Shown: positions 44,738 through 52,619 of the stretch, piece after piece | Layout of the letters: the number at the start of each line of letters is the position of its first letter | How positions within the stretch are numbered: the stretch's first letter is position 1 | Assembly: GCF_900231835.1 (NCBI RefSeq) | Contig: NZ_OCTN01000006.1 | Span: 95,426 to 159,425, forward strand | Origin: Pontivivens marinum | Lineage (GTDB): Bacteria; Pseudomonadota; Alphaproteobacteria; Rhodobacterales; Rhodobacteraceae | Reading direction: 5' to 3' | Length of the DNA: 64,000 nt | The notes under the pieces: model-generated | Databases searched by the model: none | Told to the model about the DNA's origin: nothing | What the model saw: only the letters and a program-made list of their open reading frames with translations | Translations under genes and position numbers: made by a program

Positions 44738-45597
44738 GCCATGCCTCCCGCGGCGTGAACCGCCCGTTGTAAAAGCTCCGCCGCCAACATGCGCCGATAC
44801 TCGGCCGAGGCTTGCAGATCGCTATCCGGCTCCAGCAGATCGTCAACCGCATCCCGCGCCTGCAACATCGCATCGGCATCGTTCAGCGGGTGCGATTGCA
44901 GGATCTGCTCAACCCCGTGCAACCGAACAGGCCGGTCCGACACGCCAAAGGCAACGACGCGGCACTCACCGCAAATATCCCCGTCCATGTCCGCCCAGAA
45001 CGCGATCCCCGCCAGCGCGAAATCACCGCGACGGCGGCTATATTCCTGAAACCCGAAGCGCCGAGCCTCCGGCCAATGGGGCAGATCGATATGAGTCAGA
45101 ATCTCGGCGGATTTCGTCGCCGTCTCGAACAAGCCCTGAAAATACTCGCCCGCCGGAACCACCCGCGCGCCCTGCGGCCCGTGCAGCACCATCTGCGCAT
45201 CCACCGCCAACATCAGCGCCGGAAACTCCGCCGCCGGATCAGCATGGGACAGGCTGCCACCAATGGTGCCGCGACTGCGAATGGGCAGATGCGCAATGTG
45301 CGGCACGGCATGTGCGATCAACGGCTGATGCTGGGCAATCAGGGCGCTGGTCTCGATATCCCGTGTCCGCGTCATCGCCCCGATGCGCAGCCCCTCATCC
45401 GTCATGCCAATGCCCGACAGCGCGGCAATCCGGTTCAGATCAACCAGCAGCGTCGGCGTGGCCAGCCGGAAATTCAGCATCGGCATCAGGCTCTGCCCGC
45501 CAGCGATAATGCGCGCGTCGCCCTGCGCATTTTGCAGGATCATCACGGCCTCCTCAACACTGCTGGGGGCGACGTGATTGAAACGAACCGGCTTCAT
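44734..45597 (-). CDS. Molybdenum hydroxylase FAD-binding subunit (CoxM family)
   Basis: Start set at the ATG giving MKPVRFNHVAPSSVEEAV, 287 residues. ARIIAGGQSLMPMLNFRLA and TIGGSLSHADPAAEFP are the two FAD-binding motifs; the C-terminal domain has VAFGVSDRPVRL. First gene of the operon that continues through coxS, coxL, amidohydrolase, TAXI-TRAP genes and coxG. The upstream in-frame extension overlaps the MarR-like operator region and is not needed. Confidence 0.92.
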   Translation of the reverse strand: MKPVRFNHVAPSSVEEAVMILQNAQGDARIIAGGQSLMPMLNFRLATPTLLVDLNRIAALSGIGMTDEGLRIGAMTRTRDIETSALIAQHQPLIAHAVPHIAHLPIRSRGTIGGSLSHADPAAEFPALMLAVDAQMVLHGPQGARVVPAGEYFQGLFETATKSAEILTHIDLPHWPEARRFGFQEYSRRRGDFALAGIAFWADMDGDICGECRVVAFGVSDRPVRLHGVEQILQSHPLNDADAMLQARDAVDDLLEPDSDLQASAEYRRMLAAELLQRAVHAAGGMA

Positions 45598-45725
45598 AAC
45601 TGGCCTGCCATGGCGTGCAAATTGGGGCTGCGATGCAACCGGCAACTGCTGACCGTGGGCAGCTCGTAACGACTTAACTGGGTGTGTCTTGCGTTTTGCA
45701 TAGGTGAAGCATTGGCCGAACTTCA

Positions 45726-45745
45726 CTCGTATGCAAGCATTTATT
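45726..45745. promoter_or_regulatory. MarR-type operator-like motif (family C, copy 2)
   Basis: CTCGTATGCAAGCATTTATT, 18 of 20 positions shared with 37361, located 128 bp before coxM and 84 bp beyond the marR stop. Confidence 0.6.
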
Positions 45746-45828
45746 GTGCAAAAAATGTGACAAGGCTTATCACTGCACAGCGACAGTGCAGCGCAAATGC
45801 GCCCTGCTCACATTCTAAGCAAAGTGAT

Positions 45829-46278
45829 TCAGCTATCGTCTGCGGTCAGCTTGTTCAGCAGATGGACCAGCATCATACGCTCGGCCGTATCCAGCTTGGC
45901 CAGTGTCGCCTCATTGGCCTGTTTGGCCAGCGGGATCACGCGCTCAACCAAGGCGCGGCCCTCATCCGTCAGGCTGATAATCATGCGACGGCGGTCCACC
46001 TCATCACGGGTGCGGGTCAATAGACCGCTGGCCTTTAGCCTGTTCACAACGCCAACGATGCTGGCACTGTCCAGGGCGACACTGCGGCCCAACTGGTTTT
46101 GCGAGCAACTGCCCACCAGATACAGACGCGCCAGCGTGGCATATTGTGCCTGCGTCAAACCCGTTTCCATCACGTTGAAAAAGATTTCGGCATGGCGCTG
46201 CATCGCCAGTCGCAGGCGAAAGCCGATCTGTGTATCCAGATCATAGTGATGTTCGGGCTGTTCAGAAGAATTCATCAT
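45829..46278 (-). CDS. MarR family transcriptional regulator
   Basis: 149 residues, one winged-helix domain: LTQAQYATLARLYLVGSCSQ leads to the helix-turn-helix LGRSVALDSASIVGVVNRLK and the wing DEVDRRRMIISLTDEG. Aromatic-acid MarR repressors such as HpaR, BadR and NicR have this form and bind TCGTATACGA-like palindromes; the motif family CTCGTATACAA here is similar. It is therefore the likely repressor of both operons of the hydroxylase cluster and of itself (site at 46294). Confidence 0.9.
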   Translation of the reverse strand: MMNSSEQPEHHYDLDTQIGFRLRLAMQRHAEIFFNVMETGLTQAQYATLARLYLVGSCSQNQLGRSVALDSASIVGVVNRLKASGLLTRTRDEVDRRRMIISLTDEGRALVERVIPLAKQANEATLAKLDTAERMMLVHLLNKLTADDS

Positions 46279-46293
46279 GCAATCACCCTATTG

Positions 46294-46310
46294 CTCGTAT
46301 ACAATCAATT
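46294..46310. promoter_or_regulatory. MarR-type operator-like motif (family C, copy 3)
   Basis: CTCGTATACAATCAATT, 15 bp before the marR start. It shares CTCGTAYRCAA with the other two copies and has the TATA-centred core. Confidence 0.55.
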
Positions 46311-46354
46311 CAAGATCGAAGAACACTCAAATGACGCAACCCATAGGGGTCAGA

Positions 46355-47227
46355 TTACTCTTGCGTGACCATCAACGAAAACAACGCGTCGCGCCAGCCG
46401 TCACTTTGCCGGTCATTGCGCGTCACCAAAACCAGATCACGACTGGGATATAGGTCGCTGACTGTGCGGATCACCATCTGCGCGTCGCAATATCGTTCCA
46501 CATCCGGTCGCGGCAAAACGGTATAGCCCAGCCCCCGCTTTACGCATTCCAGTGTGCCCTCGATACTGTCCAGGATGATCTGCTGCGGCTGGGCGCTCAC
46601 CTGTGACAGCGATGCGGAAATCAGCCGCCCGATTCCCGTGCTTGGCCGAAACCGGATGAACGGCAATTGCGCCTCCAATTGCACCTGATCCGCATCGGCA
46701 TGGGTCGCGGGCAGCGCCATCACCATTTCCTCCGTCGCCAAACGCTGCACGCACAAATGGGCGGGCATTGGATCGACCTGCGTGACGACCGCCGCATCCA
46801 GCCGCCCCTCTGCAACAAAATCGGACAGGGTTTCGGACAACCCCGCCGAGAACTGGAAGCTCGCGCCCGCCGCCTCACGCCGCGCGGCCTCCAGAAAGCC
46901 GGGCAGAATCCGCACGCTGGCCGTCTGGATAAAACCGATCAGGAACTGCCCGACCAGTTTCTCACCGCGCTGACATAGCGTGGTTACGGTGTCGCGCGCC
47001 TCCAGAATCCCGCGCGATTGCAGCGCCACCTGTCGGCCCAGCGGGGTCAGGCGCGGCGGGCGGGACTGGCGGTCGAACAGCTCCACGCCCAGCTCCGCCT
47101 CCAACGCCTTCATCTGCATCGACACGGCGGACAGGGTCATGTTGCGGATCTGCGCCACCGCACTGAACGAGGGCACCGTCAGGATTTGCACCAGAGTTTC
47201 AAGCGCACGCAGGTTCATCAAATACAA
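46355..47227 (-). CDS. LysR family transcriptional regulator
   Basis: 290 residues (287 if the inner ATG at 47218 is used). NLRALETLVQILTVPSFSAV and the helix MTLSAVSMQMKALEAELGVE form the DNA-binding domain; the effector domain follows from about residue 90. Divergent from the acyl-CoA dehydrogenase gene at 47315, which is the likely target. It is distinct in sequence from the LysR protein at 18411. Confidence 0.9.
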   Translation of the reverse strand: MYLMNLRALETLVQILTVPSFSAVAQIRNMTLSAVSMQMKALEAELGVELFDRQSRPPRLTPLGRQVALQSRGILEARDTVTTLCQRGEKLVGQFLIGFIQTASVRILPGFLEAARREAAGASFQFSAGLSETLSDFVAEGRLDAAVVTQVDPMPAHLCVQRLATEEMVMALPATHADADQVQLEAQLPFIRFRPSTGIGRLISASLSQVSAQPQQIILDSIEGTLECVKRGLGYTVLPRPDVERYCDAQMVIRTVSDLYPSRDLVLVTRNDRQSDGWRDALFSLMVTQE

Positions 47228-47237
47228 TCCATCTGAA

Positions 47238-47252
47238 GTTGTGATGCAACTC
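47238..47252. promoter_or_regulatory. Possible LysR-type dyad in divergent promoter
   Basis: AGTTGTGATGCAACT has AGTTG/CAACT arms and sits 11 bp before the second lysR gene. Only one copy is seen, so this is weak. Confidence 0.3.
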
Positions 47253-47314
47253 TATTAGATTGGCTTGAATTTATCCACGCCCTACCCTGCCACCTCCCAC
47301 AGAAAGGCCCCGCC

Positions 47315-48523
47315 ATGGATCACGTCCGCACCACCGACACCTATCGCGCCATCGCCCGTGTGCTGGCCACCCGCTTCGCCCCGCGTGCGGCGGAGTGGGA
47401 CAAAACGCGGACCTATTGCTGGCCCAATGTGCGTGACCTGACCGATGCGGGCCTGATGGGCATGACCATCCCCAAGGAATTCGGAGGCAAGGGCGCTTCC
47501 TTCTTCGATGTCGTCACCGTGGTTGAGGAGATCGCCAAGGCCTGCACCCTCAGCGCGCGCATCGTGGTTGAGGCAAATATGGGCGGCATCAGCGCCGTCA
47601 TGGCCTATGGCACCAACGCGCAGCGCGCCTTTGCCGCGCCCTTCGTTCTGGCGGGGGACAAGCCTGCGATCTGCATTACCGAGCCCGAGGCAGGCAGCGC
47701 CGCAACCCAGATGCGCACCACCGCGCGCCGTGTCGGGAACCGCTATATCCTCAACGGGTACAAGCATTGGATCACGGGTGGCGGCGTTTCGAAACTCTAT
47801 CTGATCTTTGCGCAAGTGCTGGCGGAGGACGGCACTCCACAGGGCATCACCGGCTTTCTGGTCCACTACGATCCCGCCAATGGCGTCACGCCACGGGGCT
47901 TCCGCGTGGTCGGGCGCGAACACACGATGGGCCTGTGCGGCATGCCGGAGGCCGAGCTACGCTTCGACGATCTGCATGTTGATGCGAACATGATGCTGAC
48001 CCCGCCCTCGGGCCTGCGTCGTGGTTTTGCCGACCTGATGAACGCCTATAACAGTCAGCGCGTCGGCGCGGGCACCATCGCCATGGGCGTCGCCGCTGGC
48101 GCATTGGAGCACGCCACCCGCTACCTGAAAACACGCCACCAGTTCGGCCGCCCGATCGCGGAATTTCAGGGCCTGCAATGGATGCTGGCCGATATGGACA
48201 CCTCGGTCCACGCCTCGCGCCTGATGCTGCACGAGGCCGCGAAATCCCGCGGCCCCACTGGCAGCTCCTTTCCCGATATGATGATGGCCGCACGGGCCAA
48301 GGCCTTCGCCGCCGATCACGCGATCAAGGTGGTGGACAATGCCCTGCAAATCTTCGGCGCGCGGGGCTATGGCGACAAGGAACCGCTGGAGCGGATGTAC
48401 CGCGACGTGCGCATGTTCACCATTGGCGGCGGCACCGCGCAGATCCTGAAAACACAGGTCGCGGGACACCTGCTAGATATAAAAACCCCGCAAACCCGTG
48501 ATGGATATGCGGGGCGTGGGTAA
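47315..48523 (+). CDS. Acyl-CoA dehydrogenase-fold protein without the usual catalytic Glu (desulfinase-like)
   Basis: 402 residues with the full acyl-CoA dehydrogenase fold (ITEPEAGSAATQMRTTA, HWITGGGVSK, RHQFGRPIAEFQGLQWMLAD). The position of the catalytic Glu in the YEGT loop is Gly371 (FTIGGGTAQI), and the alternative site used by isovaleryl-CoA dehydrogenase is Gln248 (NSQRVGAG). Loss of both, with an Arg at 82 (LSARIVV), is the pattern I associate with 3-sulfinopropionyl-CoA desulfinases, which do not dehydrogenate. This assignment is inference. Divergent from the second LysR gene; its 3-prime end runs into the first ParB-type palindromes. Confidence 0.85.
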   Translation: MDHVRTTDTYRAIARVLATRFAPRAAEWDKTRTYCWPNVRDLTDAGLMGMTIPKEFGGKGASFFDVVTVVEEIAKACTLSARIVVEANMGGISAVMAYGTNAQRAFAAPFVLAGDKPAICITEPEAGSAATQMRTTARRVGNRYILNGYKHWITGGGVSKLYLIFAQVLAEDGTPQGITGFLVHYDPANGVTPRGFRVVGREHTMGLCGMPEAELRFDDLHVDANMMLTPPSGLRRGFADLMNAYNSQRVGAGTIAMGVAAGALEHATRYLKTRHQFGRPIAEFQGLQWMLADMDTSVHASRLMLHEAAKSRGPTGSSFPDMMMAARAKAFAADHAIKVVDNALQIFGARGYGDKEPLERMYRDVRMFTIGGGTAQILKTQVAGHLLDIKTPQTRDGYAGRG

Positions 48524-48525
48524 AA

Positions 48526-48574
48526 TTCCCCGCAGGGAATAGGACAGAGATACTGCCGTATTCCCCACGGGGAA
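48526..48574. repeat. Two parS-like palindromes downstream of parB
   Basis: TTCCCCGCAGGGAA at 48526-48539 and TTCCCCACGGGGAA at 48561-48574, members of an eight-copy family confined to 48.5-51.3 kb. Confidence 0.75.
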
Positions 48575-48577
48575 CCC

Positions 48578-49684
48578 TCACTTGGAATCGAGTGTGCGCA
48601 GGAAGGACAGCACCGCCTGCTCCATCCGGCTGGCCTCGTAATCCGAGAAGTCCTTGTCCAGCTTCAGCTCAACCCGCCCGTGACTGGCGACCAGCTTTGC
48701 CGTGCCCTCGGGCCGCTCAATGCGCAGGGTCGTCTTGCCACGCGGCTTGAGCGCGGGGGTCATGGTGTCCTTGTCCTGCCCACTCGGCGCGGGCTTTTCA
48801 TCGGCACCGGCGGCGAAACGGCGCAGCACCGACAGTTCCTGCTCCACTGTCCGGTTGGGTAAATCGCGCAGCGCGCGCACGATGGCGCCCTGTACCTCTG
48901 GCATCTGCGACATCCGCGTGCGCAGGCTCAGACCCAGCGCGCGGGGGATTTCCTCGGGGTATTCCAGATGATGCTCCAGCATCTCCAGCAGGATGGTAAA
49001 GCTCCGAATATAGCTGCGCTTTTGCGCGTTGGACGAGGCATAGAGCACCTTGATCGCTGCATCCACACCGGGCGCGCCGACCTGCGGATCGATGGCATAA
49101 TCACGGGCCAGCGTCGCCATTTCCGCGAACGAGATATCCTTGCGCACAAGGTTTTCATCCACCATCCGGCGGTACAACATATCCACCCCCTGCCCCGCAG
49201 GCGCGATGCCCGCCGGAATGGTGGCATAGCTTTCGTCATCTTGCGACAGCTCGCGGAACGCGGCCAGACGGCGGAAGCCCTGAATCAATTCGTAGCTGCC
49301 ATCCTCGATCTGCTCGACCTGAATCGGGTTGGACAAACCCACCTCGCGGATCGAGGCCACCAGATCGCGCAAATCCGCATCCGCCTTGGTATGGCGATCG
49401 CGGATCAGCTTGCTGGTCTTCACCGCGTCCAACGGGATGCGCGCAACGATCAGGCCCTGCTTTTTCAGCGCCACAAATTCATGGGCCAGCCGGTCATTTT
49501 CGGCGCGGATCGCGTCCACCGTATCGGCCCGCGCGGCGCGGCTGCTGCCGGTTTCACGCACGGCCGTTGCCATGGGTCCACGCCGTCCGGCGGGGCCGGT
49601 CGGGTCGGAAATGCGGGGCGCGCCCTGCGGTGCGGCGGGTTCGTCCGGCAGGTCGATTTGAAAGGTGCGTCGCTTGCGGCTCAT
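48578..49684 (-). CDS. parB: ParB/RepB family plasmid partition protein
   Basis: 368 residues. A basic N-terminal tail, then the ParB nuclease-like/CTPase region (IPLDAVKTSKLIRDRHTKAD, LVASIREVGLSNPIQVEQ, YELIQGFRRLAAFRELS) and the helix-turn-helix (DMLYRRMVDENLVRKDISFA, EMATLARDYAID). It binds the palindromic sites around it and works with ParA in segregation. It lies 180 bp after parA and that gap holds two palindromes, which may also let ParB repress its own operon. Confidence 0.9.
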   Translation of the reverse strand: MSRKRRTFQIDLPDEPAAPQGAPRISDPTGPAGRRGPMATAVRETGSSRAARADTVDAIRAENDRLAHEFVALKKQGLIVARIPLDAVKTSKLIRDRHTKADADLRDLVASIREVGLSNPIQVEQIEDGSYELIQGFRRLAAFRELSQDDESYATIPAGIAPAGQGVDMLYRRMVDENLVRKDISFAEMATLARDYAIDPQVGAPGVDAAIKVLYASSNAQKRSYIRSFTILLEMLEHHLEYPEEIPRALGLSLRTRMSQMPEVQGAIVRALRDLPNRTVEQELSVLRRFAAGADEKPAPSGQDKDTMTPALKPRGKTTLRIERPEGTAKLVASHGRVELKLDKDFSDYEASRMEQAVLSFLRTLDSK

Positions 49685-49812
49685 CTCACTCTCCTCTCGC
49701 GCGCGCCCTGTCCGAGGGTCGCCGCGCGGTGCGGTGTCTCGGTCGGTCTGGTGCGCGCGGGGATCGCGATGCGCGGCCAGACTGACCTATATTCATTAAT
49801 ATTCCGTGAACT

Positions 49813-49861
49813 TTCCCCGCAGGGAATAAGTATCACCTACTGACCTATTCCCTGCGGGGAA
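49813..49861. repeat. Two parS-like palindromes between parA and parB
   Basis: TTCCCCGCAGGGAA at 49813-49826 and TTCCCTGCGGGGAA at 49848-49861 in the 180-bp parA-parB gap; the second ends just before the parA stop. Confidence 0.78.
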
Positions 49862-49864
49862 CGG

Positions 49865-51151
49865 TCACTCAACATCGTCCCAGACCTCGATCAGGTGGTC
49901 GCGGAATTCCAGATAGGCCCGATCAAAACTGTCCCGCGCCCGCCGCCAAGTGGCGCGGGTCATATCGCGATAATCGACCTCGTAAATCGAGGACAGGAAC
50001 CGCCCCGACTGCTCAACCGCGCGGGTCAGCTCAATCGGATGCTCGGTCATACGCTCTCCGAATACCTTGCGGAAGGCATCGAACATGGCGCGGTGCAGCT
50101 CGTTCCCCGGCTCGTAGCGCGTCATCAGGAACCGCATGTCGTGAAACGCCTTGGGCAGGTCGAGGTTCCCCGCGGGGAAACCATGGGCCAGATCCTCCAG
50201 CGCCTCGGATAACTGCCCGATAAAGGAGGTCGTCGAGTCGTACTCCCAATATCCCGGCCCCGACGGCACCCACAAAACATCCGCCGCGAAGACCGCGTTC
50301 ATCGACTGGTATCCGATGGCGGGCGGGCAATCGAAGATGATGATGTCGTAGCTGTCCGTCGGCAGCGCATCCAGCCAGCGATCGATGGCGGCAAAGAAGG
50401 ACCACTCCGGATTGATGTGCCGGTACTGGGCGGAGGCGAATTCAACGAAGGCCGCATTGGCGCAGCTGGGCACGATGTCAATGGTGGGCCACGCCGTCGG
50501 CTTGATAAAGTCCGTCACCCGCAGCGACCCCAACCCCATATCGAGGATAGACGAGGGCAGTTCCCTGCGGGGAACACTGCGCCCCGATTCAGCCGCGACG
50601 GGGGCGGCGTTCTGCTCGGCGGTCTGACGCTCCAGATCGCGGACCATGATGCCCCAGACGGTGTGATCCTCGCTGACATCGTTCAAGCCCATCGAGTGGC
50701 TGAGCGTCGCCTGCGGATCGAAATCCACGGCCAGCACGCGGTAGCCATCCAGCGCGGCGGCATGGGCGAAGTGCAGCGCGACGGTAGACTTGCCCGCGCC
50801 CCCCTTGAAGTTGGCGATGGCGGCGCGGATGGCGCGCTTACCCTCGGGGCGGGGGGGCAGCAGAGATTTGCGCCCGATCTTGAGGCGGCGGCGCAGCTCG
50901 TTGATCTCCTCCAGAGAGAACCAGCGCTGGCGGCCATCCGCCTCGACATTCCCCGCGGGGAAAGAGGGGTCGGCGGCCAGCTTGCCGCGAAAGGTGTTCT
51001 GGTTGATGCCCAGGATCAGCTCCGCCACCTCCCATGAGGAAAAGCGGCGCAGGGTCTTGGTCATCTCGGGTGAGAAGGTCTGCTCGCGGATCCAGCCCTG
51101 CATCTTGAGCGAGCGGGCTTGCAGCGTGGCGAGGTCGGTATGGTCAAACAT
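49865..51151 (-). CDS. parA: ParA family plasmid partition ATPase
   Basis: Start set at the ATG at 51151 (GGGG site 8 bases upstream; an ATG at 51157 is also possible), 428 residues. An N-terminal helix-turn-helix (about 35-95) precedes the ATPase domain: Walker A KGGAGKST at about 116-123, switch DFDPQATLSHSMG, and Walker B IIIFDCPPAIGYQ. The large size with an N-terminal DNA-binding domain is that of type Ia ParA/RepA proteins, which also autoregulate. Three parS-like palindromes lie inside the coding sequence, where they encode FPAGN-type peptides, and one lies upstream. Confidence 0.92.
   Translation of the reverse strand: MFDHTDLATLQARSLKMQGWIREQTFSPEMTKTLRRFSSWEVAELILGINQNTFRGKLAADPSFPAGNVEADGRQRWFSLEEINELRRRLKIGRKSLLPPRPEGKRAIRAAIANFKGGAGKSTVALHFAHAAALDGYRVLAVDFDPQATLSHSMGLNDVSEDHTVWGIMVRDLERQTAEQNAAPVAAESGRSVPRRELPSSILDMGLGSLRVTDFIKPTAWPTIDIVPSCANAAFVEFASAQYRHINPEWSFFAAIDRWLDALPTDSYDIIIFDCPPAIGYQSMNAVFAADVLWVPSGPGYWEYDSTTSFIGQLSEALEDLAHGFPAGNLDLPKAFHDMRFLMTRYEPGNELHRAMFDAFRKVFGERMTEHPIELTRAVEQSGRFLSSIYEVDYRDMTRATWRRARDSFDRAYLEFRDHLIEVWDDVE
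50166..50179. repeat. parS-like palindrome inside parA
   Basis: Perfect TTCCCCGCGGGGAA, translated as FPAGN within ParA. Confidence 0.78.
50561..50574. repeat. parS-like palindrome inside parA
   Basis: TTCCCTGCGGGGAA, one base from perfect, read in another frame of parA (PRREL). Confidence 0.75.
50949..50962. repeat. parS-like palindrome inside parA
   Basis: Perfect TTCCCCGCGGGGAA, again translated as FPAGN. Confidence 0.78.
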
Positions 51152-51256
51152 GGGCATTTCCCCAAAACGTAAAATCAGGTTCTTTCGTGAAATACGCCGA
51201 ATTTGCCAAAGGCGCAATTTCTTTCCATGATCAGAGGACATTCCGTGCGCGGCGCG

Positions 51257-51270
51257 TTCCCCGCGGGGAA
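51257..51270. repeat. parS-like palindrome upstream of parA
   Basis: Perfect TTCCCCGCGGGGAA 106 bp before the parA start, in the parA-rep divergent region. Confidence 0.8.
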
Positions 51271-51277
51271 AGGTCAA

Positions 51278-51592
51278 TGCAGCAAGGGCGCGCGGGCATG
51301 CAACCGATTCGGAGCGAGCCTAGGGCAGGGGCCTGTATATTGGGGGACATGGTGACGGGATGTGCCACAGATTGGGGGACATCCGGGGCCAAATGGGGGA
51401 CAGCTTGAATGTCACCCTATACCATTGATACCTGAATCTTCATTCTATTTGAGTTTAGGAAAGAGCGGCGCGTTAACCGATCCTTGACAGAATCGGGTTA
51501 TCAAACGCTAATCCTTGATGAGCAGTGAAAAGCGTTTCGATGAGAGTCGGCCCGCTTTGTGATCCTCCGCCCATCAAGGCCCCGTCAGGGCC
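51278..51592. other. Candidate replication origin region with iteron-like repeats
   Basis: The 441-bp divergent region between parA and rep includes this gene-free part. TGGGGGACA occurs three times in the same direction (51341, 51373, 51394; the first two as TTGGGGGACAT), followed by an AT-rich stretch at 51415-51460 and TTATCAAAC at 51498, which loosely resembles a DnaA box. Repeats plus AT-rich DNA beside an initiator gene are the usual makings of a plasmid origin; function not shown. Confidence 0.55.
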
Positions 51593-52357
51593 ATGTCGCG
51601 GATGGCACAAGGTAGAGAGCAGACCCGTGAGGCGCACCGGAAAGCAGGACCGATGCGGGCGAGCGATAGCAAACAGGCATTTACGGGGCAGGGCGCCGCG
51701 GAACGCAAATATGATCTTCTGACCGCCTTGGGCGCGTGGGGGATGGCGCAGGGTGGCACGGATGCCATGCTGGCGCTGCGCTTTGCGACCTTGATCACGG
51801 CGCGGTATAATTGGCGACGGGATGAGCTAACAACCGGTCAGCGTGAAATTGCAGCATTGTGGTCGGTGGAGCCGCGCACGGTGAAACGCCAAATGGCGCG
51901 GCTACGCGAACTGGGCTGGCTGGTTCTGGTCAAACAGGGCGCGCGGGGACGGGTGGCGATTTACCGGATGGATGTGACGGCGATCCTGCATGCGACCCGT
52001 GACTGCTTCGCCAATGTAGGGCCGGATTTCGTGGAACGCTTGGCCCGACCTGATAATGGACCTCAGGCGCAAACGCCAAGCGAGGGCAATGTCGTGCGCT
52101 TTCCCGGTGTGGCCCAGCAGGACGAACAGGATGCGGGCTGGTCGCGGATTTCCGATCGCTTGCAACGCGCGAACCCGAACAGCCATGCGGCATGGATTGC
52201 AGGCTTGGCCGGGCAGGTGGATGGCGAGCGCCTGATCCTGCGCGCCCCCAGCCGGTTCCACGCCCGCCATGTGGCCACCCATCTGCGCGATGCGATTTAC
52301 AGCATGGCCGCGCTGGACGGCATTGCGCGGGTCAGCATTGAGGGCATCGACCACTGA
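51593..52357 (+). CDS. DnaA-like plasmid replication initiator (Rhodobacterales type)
   Basis: 254 residues. Residues 78-128 are a winged helix (LTTGQREIAALWSVEPRTVK, LRELGWLVLVKQGARGRVAI). Residues 182-250 resemble DnaA domain I (GWSRISDRLQRANPN, HAAWIAGLAGQVDGERLIL, RAPSRFHARHVATHL). There is no AAA+ domain, so it is not a chromosomal DnaA. This is the layout of the DnaA-like replication proteins described for Rhodobacterales plasmids. Divergent from parA-parB. A start at residue 4 or 21 is possible; no strong ribosome site decides it. Confidence 0.85.
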   Translation: MSRMAQGREQTREAHRKAGPMRASDSKQAFTGQGAAERKYDLLTALGAWGMAQGGTDAMLALRFATLITARYNWRRDELTTGQREIAALWSVEPRTVKRQMARLRELGWLVLVKQGARGRVAIYRMDVTAILHATRDCFANVGPDFVERLARPDNGPQAQTPSEGNVVRFPGVAQQDEQDAGWSRISDRLQRANPNSHAAWIAGLAGQVDGERLILRAPSRFHARHVATHLRDAIYSMAALDGIARVSIEGIDH

Positions 52358-52512
52358 GGGTTTGCTTTTTTGCGCGATGAGGTGCGCCTAGATTTGTAGA
52401 CATCTGCCGCGTTCGTTTGCCTTTGTTTGATTTCATAGCCAATCGGCGACAGCATGCCGTTGTTGGTGTGCAAGCGGATCGGGTTGTAAAATATCTCGAT
52501 GTAATCGAACAC
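52358..52512 (-). pseudogene. IS3-family transposase OrfB remnant (3-prime end only)
   Basis: The reverse strand reads FDYIEIFYNPIRLHTNNGML then SPIGYE, the typical end of an IS3-group DDE transposase. Everything upstream is gone, and the open frame runs on into the 3-prime end of the rep gene. It marks the border between the replication block and the mobile region. Confidence 0.7.
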
Positions 52513-52619
52513 TTTCTGGCTTGCTGCGTGGCGTGCCAGATATGTTCTTGTTTTAGAAGCTGGGCAGTAGCACTAACCGGCTGATCAGTACGGGTTGCTT
52601 GTCATGATGACAGCATTTG

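Noticed and set aside
41952..45597. coxMSL as an aerobic CO dehydrogenase
   Set aside because: The active-site loop VGTYRGPGR lacks the AYxCSFR signature of form I CO dehydrogenase, and the context is aromatic-type catabolism.
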